From: Actinomycetota bacterium
GTDB taxonomy: Bacteria > Actinomycetota > Acidimicrobiia > Acidimicrobiales > Ilumatobacteraceae
Length of the DNA stretch: 64,000 nt
Assembly: GCA_016870775.1 (NCBI GenBank)
Contig: VGAK01000004.1
Coordinates: 1-64,000, forward strand
Reading direction: 5' to 3'
Below, in pieces: positions 36,730-45,683 of the stretch; within the stretch, counting starts at the first letter, position 1; every line of letters starts with the position of its first letter. The notes under the pieces are model-generated. The model had not been told where the DNA came from. It worked only from the letters and a program-made list of their open reading frames with translations, and searched no databases. The translations under genes were made by a program, and so were the position numbers.

Positions 36730-38442
36730 GTGATCGAAGACGAACGCGACGCGATGCTCGCCGAGATCGAGCATCTCCGCACGCGGCTCGCCGATCTGCC
36801 CGAGCGTGCCCGCCAACTCGAGGAGCGCCTCCTCGCCGCCAAGGGGCAACTGTCCCAAGCTGAGTCCCAGCGTGACAGGCTCTCCACGGCCCTGCGGGAC
36901 ACCCGGGAGCAGATCGAGAGCCTGCGCAACGAGGTGGCCCAGTTGTCCGCGCCGCCGTCGGGCTACGGGGTGATCGTGGAGGTCAACGAGGACGACACGG
37001 TCGATGTCGTCTCGGCGGGTCGGAAAGTGCGTGTCCATGTGTCGCCCGAGGTGTCCGTCGACGACCTCGAGCGCGGCTCGGAGGTCCTGTTGAACGATGC
37101 CATGAACATCGTGCTCGTGCGGCGCCCCGACATCGTGGGTGACGTGGTGACCGTGGTCGATGTGCTGGAGGACGGGGTGCGCGCGATCGTCACGACACGC
37201 TCCGACGAGAACAAGGTCGTGGAGCTCGCAGATGCACTGCGTGGGACGATGCTGCGCAGCGGCGATTCCCTGCGTCTCGACCCGCGGTCCAACGTCGTGC
37301 TCGAGCGACTTCCCCGACCCGAGGTCGAGGATCTCCTCCTCGAGGAGGTTCCCGATGTCTCCTGGGCCGACATAGGCGGACTCGACAGCCAGATCGAGCA
37401 GATCGCCGATGCGGTCGAGCTTCCGTACCTGCATCAGGAGCTCTTCGGCGAGTTCCGGCTGCCCGCCCCGAAGGGAATACTGCTCTACGGACCCCCCGGC
37501 TGCGGCAAGACGATGATCGCAAAGGCGGTCGCCAACAGCCTCGCGCGCAAGGTTGCCGCGCGAACCGGTGCCGACAAGGGGACGTCGTACTTCATCAACA
37601 TCAAGGGTCCGGAATTGTTGAACAAGTACGTGGGCGAGACCGAGCGCCAGATCCGACTCGTGTTCCAACGCGCGAGGGAGAAGAGCGACGAGGGCTGGCC
37701 GGTCATCGTCTTCTTCGATGAGATGGACTCGATGTTCCGCGCGCGGGGCACCGGTGTCTCCAGCGATATGGAGTCCACGATCGTGCCCCAGTTGCTGGCG
37801 GAGCTCGACGGAGTGGAGCGCCTCAGCAACGTGATCGTCATCGGGGCCACGAACCGGGAGGATCTGATCGACCCGGCGATCCTCCGGCCGGGGCGTCTCG
37901 ACGTGAAGATCAAGATCGACCGGCCCGATGAGCAGGCTGCTCGCAGCATCTTCGCCCGGTACATCACGCCCGACCTGCCGTTCGCAGCGGCGGAGATGGA
38001 GCGACACGGTGGATCCGACGGAGCCGCCGCGGCACTGATCGAGGCCACCGTCGCCGCGATGTACGACCCGATCCCCGGCAATGAGTTCCTCGAGGTGACC
38101 TACCAGAACGGCGACCGGGAGACGCTGTACTACAAGGATTTCGCGAGCGGCGCGATGATCGAGAACATTGTCCGGCGGGCAAAGAAGGACGCAATCAAGC
38201 GGATCATCGCCGGCGGGGACAAGGGCATCGAGTCGGGGGACCTCGTGGCAGCGATCCGCCAGGAGTTCCGCGAGAACGACGACCTGCCGAACACCACCAA
38301 CCCGGACGACTGGGCGAGAATCTCGGGCCGCAAGGGCGAGCGGATCGTCTTCATCCGCACGATCGCCCACGAGGACGGCGCGCGTGCGTCGCTGGTGGGG
38401 GGCAAGGCGATCGAGCGCACGGTGTCGGGCCAGTACCTCTGA
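36730..38442 (+). CDS. mpa: Proteasome-associated AAA ATPase (Mpa/ARC)
   Basis: 570 aa hexameric unfoldase that recognises Pup-tagged proteins and feeds them to the 20S proteasome. Residues about 1-70 form the coiled coil that binds Pup. Residues 75-200 are the tandem OB domains. The AAA module has GPPGCGKT (Walker A), FFDEMDS (Walker B) and GATNRED (sensor 1). The C-terminus ends in GQYL, the tail that docks into the proteasome alpha ring. GTG 36730 is supported by the TAACCT element; longer frames add unrelated residues. First gene of the pupylation locus. Confidence 0.97.
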   Translation: MIEDERDAMLAEIEHLRTRLADLPERARQLEERLLAAKGQLSQAESQRDRLSTALRDTREQIESLRNEVAQLSAPPSGYGVIVEVNEDDTVDVVSAGRKVRVHVSPEVSVDDLERGSEVLLNDAMNIVLVRRPDIVGDVVTVVDVLEDGVRAIVTTRSDENKVVELADALRGTMLRSGDSLRLDPRSNVVLERLPRPEVEDLLLEEVPDVSWADIGGLDSQIEQIADAVELPYLHQELFGEFRLPAPKGILLYGPPGCGKTMIAKAVANSLARKVAARTGADKGTSYFINIKGPELLNKYVGETERQIRLVFQRAREKSDEGWPVIVFFDEMDSMFRARGTGVSSDMESTIVPQLLAELDGVERLSNVIVIGATNREDLIDPAILRPGRLDVKIKIDRPDEQAARSIFARYITPDLPFAAAEMERHGGSDGAAAALIEATVAAMYDPIPGNEFLEVTYQNGDRETLYYKDFASGAMIENIVRRAKKDAIKRIIAGGDKGIESGDLVAAIRQEFRENDDLPNTTNPDDWARISGRKGERIVFIRTIAHEDGARASLVGGKAIERTVSGQYL

Positions 38443-38453
38443 TCGGCCAGCAC

Positions 38454-39980
38454 GTGTCGCTCCCGAAGATCTGCGGCATCGAGACCGAGTACGGCATCCT
38501 CGCAAGGGGTCTGGACATCACGCCGATGACGGCTTCATCGTTGCTGGTCAACGCCTTCAGCGAGGACGGGTTGAGTCTGCGCGCGTGGGACTTCGCCGAT
38601 GAGACCCCTGCGGCCGACGCACGGGGTGGGTGGCGTCCCGAGGCCGACTATCCGGAGGTGGATGTCCTGATGTCGAACTCGGTGCTCACGAACGGAGCGC
38701 GGTACTACGTCGACCATGCCCACCCGGAGGTCTCCACCCCGGAGTGCGTCTCGCCCCTGCAGGTCGTGCTCTACGACCGCGCCGCCGAGGAGATCATCAG
38801 GGACTCCCTCAACAGGGCCAACGATCGTCTCGGATCGGCGGGGGAGCTGATCGCCCACAAGAACAACAGCGATGGCAAGGGCAACAGTTACGGCTGCCAC
38901 GAGAACTACCTCGTCGATCGTTCGCTGCCCTTCGGACGGCTGGCCAGTCTCGTGACCTCCCACCTGGTCACCCGGCAGGTCTTTTGTGGGTCGGGCAAGG
39001 TGGGCGTGGAATGCCCGCGCGAGGGCGAGCCGAGGCCGCCATTCCAGATCTCCCAGCGCGCCGACTTCTTCGAGGAAGCGGTGGGACTGGAGACGACCGT
39101 GAGGCGCCCGATCGTGAACACCCGCGACGAGCCCCACGCCGACCCCGAGCGCTACAGGCGGCTCCATGTGATCGCGGGCGATGCGAACATGAGCGAGGTC
39201 GCGACATACCTCAAGGTGGGCACGACGGCGCTGCTGCTGGCCGTCATGGAGACGCTCGGCGAGGACCCTTCGGCGACGAAGTGGCCGGTTCTCCTCGACC
39301 CCGTCACCGCAGTGCGGCAGGTGAGTCACGACCCGGGCTTGACCGCCACTGTCGAGACGAGTCGCGGCAGCGCGTCGGCACTCGAGGTGCAATGGATTCT
39401 GCATTCCATCGTGCGCAGGTGGCTGGATGCGGGTGCCGAGGATCCGATAGGTGGTTGCGCAGAGGACGTGATGGATCGCTGGTCGAGGGTCCTGGGGTGG
39501 CTCGAGTCGGGAGATCCCCGGTCTGCACGATGGGTGGACTGGGTCGCCAAGCGCCGGATCGTCGATGGTGTCGCTGCGAGATCCAATCTCGACTCCGATC
39601 ACGCCCGGCTTCGTGCGGTCGATCTGCAGTACCACGACATGCGAATCGACAGAAATCTCGCCGCCCGCGCGGGGCTCGAGACCCTGGTGGCGATCGAGGC
39701 GGTTCGGGAGGCAATGACGGTGCCACCTCGGGAGACGCGCGCGTTCTTCAGGGGCGAGTGCATCAGGCGTTGGCCCGACAGGGTCGTGTCGGCGAACTGG
39801 GACAGCATCGTGTTCGACTCGGGCGAACCGGCTCTCCAACGCGTCCCGATGATGGACCCGCTGAAGGGCTCCAGGGCACACGTGGGGGACCTGCTGGACT
39901 CGGTGAACGATGTCCCGAGTCTCCTCGCCGCGCTCGGCTCCTCGGCGGTCGAGGACGTCGTTTTTGATCCGGGCTGGTGA
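38454..39980 (+). CDS. dop: Pup deamidase/depupylase Dop
   Basis: 508 aa glutamine-synthetase-fold enzyme that removes Pup from substrates and, in species with Gln-ending Pup, deamidates it. KICGIETEYGI begins the nucleotide site, YYVDHAHPEVSTPE contains the conserved Asp and metal Glu, and [11 protein letters not shown] and NTRDEPHAD are further family blocks. The extra stretch near residues 45-65 (WDFADETPAADARGG) corresponds to the Dop loop that PafA lacks. It starts 11 bases after mpa. Since Pup here ends in Glu, depupylation should be its main role. Confidence 0.96.
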   Translation: MSLPKICGIETEYGILARGLDITPMTASSLLVNAFSEDGLSLRAWDFADETPAADARGGWRPEADYPEVDVLMSNSVLTNGARYYVDHAHPEVSTPECVSPLQVVLYDRAAEEIIRDSLNRANDRLGSAGELIAHKNNSDGKGNSYGCHENYLVDRSLPFGRLASLVTSHLVTRQVFCGSGKVGVECPREGEPRPPFQISQRADFFEEAVGLETTVRRPIVNTRDEPHADPERYRRLHVIAGDANMSEVATYLKVGTTALLLAVMETLGEDPSATKWPVLLDPVTAVRQVSHDPGLTATVETSRGSASALEVQWILHSIVRRWLDAGAEDPIGGCAEDVMDRWSRVLGWLESGDPRSARWVDWVAKRRIVDGVAARSNLDSDHARLRAVDLQYHDMRIDRNLAARAGLETLVAIEAVREAMTVPPRETRAFFRGECIRRWPDRVVSANWDSIVFDSGEPALQRVPMMDPLKGSRAHVGDLLDSVNDVPSLLAALGSSAVEDVVFDPGW

Positions 39981-40032
39981 GGGCCCGGGCCGGTGTCGCG
40001 CCGACGACTGAACGGAGCGTCGGCGCTCTCGG

Positions 40033-40038
40033 TACGGT
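40033..40038 (+). promoter_or_regulatory. -10 hexamer TACGGT for pup
   Basis: Ends 7 bases before ATG 40046, giving pup-prcB-prcA-pafA a possible promoter of their own inside the cluster. Confidence 0.5.
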
Positions 40039-40045
40039 GGGGGAC

Positions 40046-40240
40046 ATGCAGGAGCGGATTCGTCGGCAGAACGGCACGGAGAACGCCACCGAGGATGTCG
40101 CCGAAACGGTCGCACCCGGGTCTGAACACGGGGAGCGTCTCCGGGACGAGATCGACGATCTCCTCGATGAGATCGACGAGGTGCTGGAGAGCAACGCCGA
40201 GGAATTCGTGAAGAACTACGTCCAGAAGGGCGGGGAGTGA
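40046..40240 (+). CDS. pup: Prokaryotic ubiquitin-like protein Pup, GGE-ending
   Basis: 64 aa disordered modifier attached by its C-terminal Glu side chain to substrate lysines. The central helix-forming part (RLRDEIDDLLDEIDEVLE) binds the Mpa coiled coil, and the tail FVKNYVQKGGE is the family signature. It ends in Glu rather than Gln, so PafA can use it without deamidation. ATG 40046 sits just behind a TACGGT element. The stop overlaps prcB by one base (TGATG). Confidence 0.97.
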   Translation: MQERIRRQNGTENATEDVAETVAPGSEHGERLRDEIDDLLDEIDEVLESNAEEFVKNYVQKGGE

Positions 40241-41022
40241 TGGGGCGTCCGTTCTTCCAGATCGAGGACGATCCCGGTTCGAACTTCACCGAACTTCTCC
40301 GCAAGGTGGGCATCGAGCCCTTCGAGCCCCGTTGGAGCGAATCTCTGTCGGTTCCGCATGCCACGACCTGTGTCGCCCTCAGGTTCACCGGGGGTGTCCT
40401 GCTCGCCGGTGACCGTCGCGCGACCGCCGGCAACTGGATCAGCCACCGAGAGATGGACAAGGTCGTCCAAGCCGACCGCCACAGTGGCGTGGCGATCTCG
40501 GGTGCCGCTGGTCCCGCCATGGAGATGATCAAGGTGTTCCAGTTGACTCTCGAGCACTTCGAGAAGATGGAGGGTCGCCCGCTGTCCTTGGAGGGGAAAG
40601 CGAACCAACTCTCGATGATGCTGCGGGGCAATCTCGGCGCGGCGATGCAGGGTCTCGTGGTGCTCCCGCTGTTCGCTGGTTTCGACACGGCCGAGGATCG
40701 CGGACGCCTCTGGGACTTCGATGTCAGCGGGGGCCGGTACGAGGAGCGCGAGTACGTGGCCATCGGGAGCGGCTCAATGCTCGCGGGGACTGTCGTGAAG
40801 GTCGGATGGCGCTCGACCCTCGACGAGGACGCCGCCGTGGAGCTCGCGTGCCGGTCCCTCTGGGAAGCCGCTGATGGCGATTCGGCCACGGGTGGCCCCG
40901 ATGGTCTGCGTGGCGTGTACCCGATCGTGGCCAAGATCGATGTCGACGGGTGGGCCCGCGTCGACGACTCGCGGTTGGCCGAGGTGTTCGGTCGCATCAT
41001 CGGGGAGGCTGGTTCACGATGA
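40240..41022 (+). CDS. prcB: Proteasome beta subunit
   Basis: 260 aa precursor of the catalytic subunit of the 20S proteasome. A propeptide of about 41 residues is predicted, with self-cleavage before Thr42 in HATTCVAL; residue -1 is Ala rather than the usual Gly. The mature part shows GDRRAT and the Lys region expected of active beta subunits, and SGAAGPAMEM. ATG 40240 overlaps the pup stop; GTG 40237 would add one residue. It forms an alpha7-beta7-beta7-alpha7 barrel with PrcA. Confidence 0.96.
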   Translation: MGRPFFQIEDDPGSNFTELLRKVGIEPFEPRWSESLSVPHATTCVALRFTGGVLLAGDRRATAGNWISHREMDKVVQADRHSGVAISGAAGPAMEMIKVFQLTLEHFEKMEGRPLSLEGKANQLSMMLRGNLGAAMQGLVVLPLFAGFDTAEDRGRLWDFDVSGGRYEEREYVAIGSGSMLAGTVVKVGWRSTLDEDAAVELACRSLWEAADGDSATGGPDGLRGVYPIVAKIDVDGWARVDDSRLAEVFGRIIGEAGSR

Positions 41023-41702
41023 GCATGCCGTTCTTCACTCCCCCCGAGGAGATGATGAAGCAGAAGGCAGACTTCGCCCGGAAGGGAATCGCGCGCGGAA
41101 GAGCACTCGTCGCGATGCAGTACTCGGAGGGAATCCTCCTGGTCGCGGAGAATCCCTCGAACACGCTGCGGAAGGTGAGCGAGATCTACGACAGGATCGC
41201 CTTCGCAGGCGTCGGCAAGTACAACGAGTTCGACCAACTGCGGCAGTTCGGCATACGCACCGCCGACCTCCTCGGGTACCAGTTCTCCCGGCGTGACGTC
41301 GAGGGGAGGAGTTTGGCCAACTCCTACGCACAGATCATCGGTCAGTCATTCACACACGAACCCAAGCCGTTGGAAGTGGAGATCCTCGTGGCCGAGATCG
41401 GTCCCGAGCCGACCGGGGACCGTCTCTTCCACATTGCCTACGACGGGACCGTGCTCGACGAGAGTTCCTGTTGCGTGCTCGGAGGCGATGCCGAGACGAT
41501 CCTGGAGCGCCTGCGCCAGGGGCTCGACACGTCCGTCTCACTGGCTCTCGCCGTCGTGCACGCCGTCGCGGCGCTGGCTGGTCCCGACCGGACACTCGCG
41601 GCCGCCGATCTCGAGGTGGCGGTCCTGCGACGGGGGGTCGAACGGCGTTGTTTCTCGCGCGTCGACGATGCAGACGTCGCCGTGATCCTCGAAGGAAACT
41701 GA
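41019..41702 (+). CDS. prcA: Proteasome alpha subunit
   Basis: 227 aa, forming the gated outer rings of the 20S proteasome that bind the Mpa tail. The N-terminal FFTPPEEMMKQKADFARKGI is the actinobacterial gate segment. RIAFAGVGKYNEFDQLR and YSEGILLVAENPS are alpha-family blocks. It has no catalytic Thr, as expected. ATG 41019 overlaps the prcB TGA. Together with prcB and pafA it forms a compact operon. Confidence 0.96.
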   Translation: MSMPFFTPPEEMMKQKADFARKGIARGRALVAMQYSEGILLVAENPSNTLRKVSEIYDRIAFAGVGKYNEFDQLRQFGIRTADLLGYQFSRRDVEGRSLANSYAQIIGQSFTHEPKPLEVEILVAEIGPEPTGDRLFHIAYDGTVLDESSCCVLGGDAETILERLRQGLDTSVSLALAVVHAVAALAGPDRTLAAADLEVAVLRRGVERRCFSRVDDADVAVILEGN

Positions 41703-41711
41703 ACCGGCACC

Positions 41712-43076
41712 ATGGCCCCGATCGGGCGGCGCATCTTCGGCCTGGAGACCGAGTACGGGATCACCTGCGTGCTCAAGGGTCAGAGGCGGCTCACGCCCGA
41801 CGAGGTCGCCAGGTACCTGTTTCGAAGCGTCGTGGCGTGGGGTCGGTCCTCGAACGTGTTCCTCGAGAACGGCGGGAGGCTGTATCTCGACGTGGGCTCC
41901 CATCCCGAATTCGCCACGCCCGAGTGCGACAGTGTCACCGATGTGGTCCTCTACGACCGTGTCGGCGACTCGATCCTCCAGTCCCTCGTCGAGTCAGCCG
42001 AGGCCAGACTGCGCGACGAGGGGATCAGGGGGCGCATCTTCCTGTTCAAGAACAACACCGACTCGGCCGGCAATTCCTACGGTTGCCACGAGAACTACCT
42101 GGTGTCCCGTGATCATGACGACCGCTCGCTGGACGAGGTGTTCATCCCTTTCCTGGTCTCGCGCCAGATCTTCACGGGAGCCGGACGGATCCTCAGCACG
42201 TCGCGCGGACCGGTCTATTGCATCTCCCAGCGTGCTGAGCACATCTGGGAGGGGATGTCGTCGGCGACGACCCGTTCGCGCCCCATCATCAACACGCGCG
42301 ACGAGCCCCATGCTGATGCCGAGGAGTGGCGTCGACTCCATGTGATCGTCGGCGACTCGAACATGAGCGAGTACACGACGTTCCTCAAGGTTTCGAGTGC
42401 CGCGTGCGTTCTCCGGATGATCGAGGCGGGTGCCGCCGGGCTGCGCGATCTGACGCTGGAGAATCCGATCCGGGCGATCAGGGACGTCTCCGGCGACACG
42501 ACCTGCAGGCGCCCGGTGCGCCTCGCGAGCGGGCGCGAGATGAGTGCCCTCGACATCCAGCGTCACCTGCTCGACGTGGCACTGCGCCACGAGGCCGCGG
42601 GTGGGTTCAACGAGGAGGAACGCGCGGGGCTGTCCGCGTGGGCCGATGCCGTGACCCAGATCGAGACCGACCCGATGGGGCTCGACACGAAGGTCGACTG
42701 GGTGATCAAACTGAGGCTGCTGGAGAGGTATTGCGAGCGCCATGGGGTCGGACTCGACTCTCCGGAGGCCCAGTTGGTGGATCTCCAGTACCACGACATC
42801 GATCCGGCGCGCGGTCTGTTCCATCGCATCGCGTCGTCGGGTCATGCTGCGACGGTGGTGGACCCCGCCCGTATCCCATTCGCTGTGAGCGAGCCACCCG
42901 AGACCCGCGCCCGGCTGCGCGGCGAGTTCATCAAGCGTGCGAAGGAACGCCAGCGCGACGTCACGGTCGACTGGGTGCATTTGAAGGTGAACGACCAAAC
43001 CCAAAGGACGGTGGTCTGCAAGGACCCGTTCAGAAGCAGAGACGAGCGAGTCGAGCGTCTGATAGCGAGTTTGTGA
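41712..43076 (+). CDS. pafA: Pup-protein ligase PafA
   Basis: 454 aa ATP-dependent ligase that joins the C-terminal Glu of Pup to substrate lysines. [11 protein letters not shown] starts the nucleotide pocket, [15 protein letters not shown] holds the catalytic Asp and metal Glu, and [11 protein letters not shown] and NTRDEPHAD are shared with Dop, its paralogue. It lacks the Dop loop. It starts 9 bases after prcA. The pafB/pafC regulator genes that commonly follow are absent here; lepB comes next. Confidence 0.96.
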   Translation: MAPIGRRIFGLETEYGITCVLKGQRRLTPDEVARYLFRSVVAWGRSSNVFLENGGRLYLDVGSHPEFATPECDSVTDVVLYDRVGDSILQSLVESAEARLRDEGIRGRIFLFKNNTDSAGNSYGCHENYLVSRDHDDRSLDEVFIPFLVSRQIFTGAGRILSTSRGPVYCISQRAEHIWEGMSSATTRSRPIINTRDEPHADAEEWRRLHVIVGDSNMSEYTTFLKVSSAACVLRMIEAGAAGLRDLTLENPIRAIRDVSGDTTCRRPVRLASGREMSALDIQRHLLDVALRHEAAGGFNEEERAGLSAWADAVTQIETDPMGLDTKVDWVIKLRLLERYCERHGVGLDSPEAQLVDLQYHDIDPARGLFHRIASSGHAATVVDPARIPFAVSEPPETRARLRGEFIKRAKERQRDVTVDWVHLKVNDQTQRTVVCKDPFRSRDERVERLIASL

Positions 43077-43098
43077 CCCTCGGAAGCATCCCCGCCAC

Positions 43099-43104
43099 TA
43101 GCGT
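43099..43104 (+). promoter_or_regulatory. -10 hexamer TAGCGT for lepB
   Basis: Ends 9 bases before ATG 43114. Confidence 0.45.
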
Positions 43105-43113
43105 GTTGGGGTC

Positions 43114-43788
43114 ATGAACGCCGCGTCCGACATCCCCGGGGTCAACCTCGGCGCAGTCGAAGCCCAGCAGGGGGACGGTGCGCCCCATGGCGACGAGTCC
43201 CCCGTCGGCGGGGACGGCGGGCGGAACGCTCGGTCAGGCGCACGGACCATCCTCGATTGGGTTCTCGTCATCGCGGTCGCGCTGGGGGCCGCGCTCGGTG
43301 TGCGCGTCTTCGTCCTTCAGCAGTACTACATCAGTGGTCCATCGATGGAGACGACCCTCAGCAGCGACGATCGCGTGCTCGTGAACAAGTTGTCCTACAG
43401 GTTCGGCAAGATCAACCGCGGCGACGTGGTCGTGTTCGATCGAGTCACAACGACGAGGGGCTCGGTCGTCCACGACGATCTCATCAAGAGGGTCGTTGCG
43501 CTCGGCGGGGAGTCGATCGAGATCAAGAACTGTGATGTGATCATCGACGGAGCGGTCATTCCCGAGCCCTACCTGGACGCCGCGACGGTGGCGACCCGAA
43601 ACCCCGCCGAGCGGTGCCGGGTCGTGAACATGCCGAAGATGACGGTTCCCGTGGGCGATGTCTTCGTCCTCGGGGACAACAGAGCCGAGAGCTTCGACAG
43701 CCGATCCTTCGGTGCGATTTCCGAGTCCCTCGTGCTCGGGCGGGCCTTCGTCGTCGTTTGGCCACTCGTCAAGATCGGTGGACTCTAG
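43114..43788 (+). CDS. lepB: Signal peptidase I
   Basis: 224 aa membrane protease that removes signal peptides from exported proteins. A long hydrophilic N-terminus (about 45 residues) precedes one membrane helix (WVLVIAVALGAALGVRVFVL). ISGPSMETTL carries the catalytic Ser, DLIKRVVALGGES the general-base Lys, and VFVLGDNRAESFDSR is box E. All motifs are intact. The stop overlaps that of the convergent GDPD gene in CTAG. Only one membrane anchor is seen, as in Gram-positive enzymes. Confidence 0.95.
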   Translation: MNAASDIPGVNLGAVEAQQGDGAPHGDESPVGGDGGRNARSGARTILDWVLVIAVALGAALGVRVFVLQQYYISGPSMETTLSSDDRVLVNKLSYRFGKINRGDVVVFDRVTTTRGSVVHDDLIKRVVALGGESIEIKNCDVIIDGAVIPEPYLDAATVATRNPAERCRVVNMPKMTVPVGDVFVLGDNRAESFDSRSFGAISESLVLGRAFVVVWPLVKIGGL

Positions 43789-44531
43789 GAACCAGCCACG
43801 GGCAACGGTGGCACACCGCCGATCTCGGTGCGGTACGCAGCGACGATGCGATCGACGTGGTCGCTGTAGACGCCGTCAAGGCCCATGCGGAACATCTCGG
43901 AGAGTCTGTGGTCTTGTTGGGCGTCCCAGCCGAAGGCGAGAACGCCGAAGCGGTGGGCGAGCGCGGCCAACCCACCGGTCCAGTCGGTCTGGTGCATGTT
44001 GAGCGCGGAGGCACCGATCTCGGCCAACCGTGCGATGCGCCTCTCTGGTCCCTCCTTGATGCGTTGCAGTCGCGAGGAGTCCACGATGCGGGCCGGAACC
44101 CGTGTCTGGGCCCAGGTTTCGACGACACTGAAGTTGTCGTGGCAGAGCCAGAGATTCTCCAGCGGGAATCCCGCCTCGGAACACGTCCGGAGGATCCCGG
44201 TGAGGGCCGCGGGATCCTTGACGTCAACACTGAGGTGAAACCGCGTGCCGCACGCATCGAACAGGTCCGCCACGGTGGGGATGTGGGCGGGGAGTGCCGT
44301 CCGTTCCACCGCTGCGATCGCCGTTCGGCGGCCGCGACGACGCACCGAGCCGTCGTGATCGAGAACGACGGCTCCATCGGCGGTCACCCACGCGTCGGTC
44401 TCGATGCCGTTGGCCCCGAGTCTCAGCGCGAGTGCGAACGCCTCGAGGGTGTTCTCGGGCGCGTGGGCACACGCGCCCCGGTGAGCGAAGGCAACGGGGT
44501 TCTCCATCATCGAAGGGAGCCGCTGCTGCAT
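43785..44531 (-). CDS. Glycerophosphodiester phosphodiesterase family protein
   Basis: 248 aa TIM-barrel enzyme that hydrolyses glycerophosphodiesters to glycerol 3-phosphate and an alcohol. AFAHRGACAHAPENTLEAF gives the first catalytic His and the Glu/Asn ligands, IETDAWVTADGAVVLDHDG gives the metal Glu/Asp and second His, and LSVDVKDP an expected metal ligand region. No signal peptide is seen, so it should be cytosolic. ATG 44531 is supported by TAGCCT ending 7 bases upstream. Confidence 0.92.
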   Translation of the reverse strand: MQQRLPSMMENPVAFAHRGACAHAPENTLEAFALALRLGANGIETDAWVTADGAVVLDHDGSVRRRGRRTAIAAVERTALPAHIPTVADLFDACGTRFHLSVDVKDPAALTGILRTCSEAGFPLENLWLCHDNFSVVETWAQTRVPARIVDSSRLQRIKEGPERRIARLAEIGASALNMHQTDWTGGLAALAHRFGVLAFGWDAQQDHRLSEMFRMGLDGVYSDHVDRIVAAYRTEIGGVPPLPVAGS

Positions 44532-44538
44532 GGTCCCG

Positions 44539-44544
44539 AGGCTA
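44539..44544 (-). promoter_or_regulatory. -10 hexamer TAGCCT for the GDPD gene
   Basis: Ends 7 bases before ATG 44531 on the minus strand. The divergent tatB -10 lies 18 bases away. Confidence 0.55.
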
Positions 44545-44562
44545 GAAGCACGCGTGCGCTCG

Positions 44563-44568
44563 TATGCT
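44563..44568 (+). promoter_or_regulatory. -10 hexamer TATGCT for tatB-tatC-helY
   Basis: Ends 6 bases before GTG 44575. The in-frame GTG at 44572 is only 3 bases away. Confidence 0.5.
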
Positions 44569-44574
44569 GGGGTG

Positions 44575-44922
44575 GTGTTCAACCTCTCGGGGACCGAAGT
44601 CGTGTTCCTGCTCGTCGCGGGGTTGGTGGTGCTCGGTCCGGAGCGCCTGCCCGGCGTCATCCGGTCCGTGGGCCGGGTGTACTCGGATGTCCGGCGGGCG
44701 GCTCAGGGAGTCGAACGCGAGTTGTCCGAGACCCTCGGGGCCCCGATCAACGAGATCCGGGGCACTGCGCGGTCGCTGACGGACGAACTCGAGGGCACCC
44801 GGAGGCTCTTCGGAGTCCCCGACGACGAGCCCTCGCCCCCGATGAGGCCCGAGAAGAGTGCCGACCCGTCCCAATCGCCGTCGACCACGACGGGGGCCGG
44901 CGAGGGTGGTTCTGACGCATGA
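44575..44922 (+). CDS. tatB: Sec-independent translocase subunit TatB
   Basis: 115 aa. The N-terminal membrane helix and hinge (VFNLSGTEVVFLLVAGLVVLGPERLPGVIR; the GPERLP turn is diagnostic) are followed by an amphipathic helix and a Pro/Ser/Thr-rich acidic tail. With TatC it forms the receptor for twin-arginine signal peptides. TatB is preferred over TatA because of the ERLP motif and the long helix; a separate TatA is not in the window. GTG 44575 is chosen by distance from the -10. It overlaps tatC by ATGA. Confidence 0.88.
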   Translation: MFNLSGTEVVFLLVAGLVVLGPERLPGVIRSVGRVYSDVRRAAQGVERELSETLGAPINEIRGTARSLTDELEGTRRLFGVPDDEPSPPMRPEKSADPSQSPSTTTGAGEGGSDA

Positions 44923-45683
44923 GCCGGGATGCGTCCGGGGCGGTCATGCCGTTGATGGGGCATCTGCGGGAGTTGCGCTCTCGAATCATCAAGTGTTGTC
45001 TGGCGATCGCCGCCGGAACGGTCGTCCTGCTGGTGGTCTACTCGTGGTTCAAGGGAATCCTCACGCGACCGTACGTGGACATCTGCCGGACGGACCCCTC
45101 CCTCGGCTGCGACGGGTCGTTGTACTCGCTCGGACCGCTCGATGGATTCTCGGCCAGGATCCGCATCAGCACATGGGGAGGTGTCGTGCTGTCGCTGCCG
45201 GTTGTGATGTGGCAGATCTGGCGATTCATCGTGCCGGCACTGGAGTCACGTGAACGCCGGTATGCGGTTCCCTTCATCGTGTCGTCGGTGGTCCTCTTCG
45301 CGGCGGGATGTGCGCTCGGGTACTGGACCCTGGACAAGGCGCTCGAGTTCCTGATCTCGTGGGCGGGGACAGACATCACCGAGGCCTACCGGATCAACGA
45401 CTACGTCACCCTCGTGACCCTGATGATGCTCGCATTCGGGATCGGATTTCTGAGCCCCGTCCTGATCGTGTTCCTGCAACTCGTCGGGGCGGTGAGTCCG
45501 CGCACCCTGGTCAGGCAGTGGCGCTTCGCGGTGATGGGCATCTTCGTGCTCGCGGCGGTGATCACGCCCTCCGGTGATCCGATCACCCTGCTCGCCCTGT
45601 CGGTCCCCCTCACGGTGCTGTACGCGGCGGCCGTCGCCATCGGCTGGGTGGTGGTGCGGCGCCGAGATCCGGTGTCGGCGTGA
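44919..45683 (+). CDS. tatC: Sec-independent translocase subunit TatC
   Basis: 254 aa, six membrane helices. MPLMGHLRELRSRIIK is the conserved cytoplasmic N-terminus that reads the twin-arginine motif. The first periplasmic loop is long, as usual. The last segments (FAVMGIFVLAAVITPSGDPITLLAL) match the family C-terminus. Translation is coupled to tatB and, by GTGA, to helY. The tatB-tatC-helY order is that of M. tuberculosis. Confidence 0.96.
   Translation: MSRDASGAVMPLMGHLRELRSRIIKCCLAIAAGTVVLLVVYSWFKGILTRPYVDICRTDPSLGCDGSLYSLGPLDGFSARIRISTWGGVVLSLPVVMWQIWRFIVPALESRERRYAVPFIVSSVVLFAAGCALGYWTLDKALEFLISWAGTDITEAYRINDYVTLVTLMMLAFGIGFLSPVLIVFLQLVGAVSPRTLVRQWRFAVMGIFVLAAVITPSGDPITLLALSVPLTVLYAAAVAIGWVVVRRRDPVSA

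Noticed and set aside
38535..41237. 900-codon minus-strand frame across dop, pup and prcB
   Set aside because: Antisense shadow. The plus strand holds coupled, well-known proteasome genes with all motifs.
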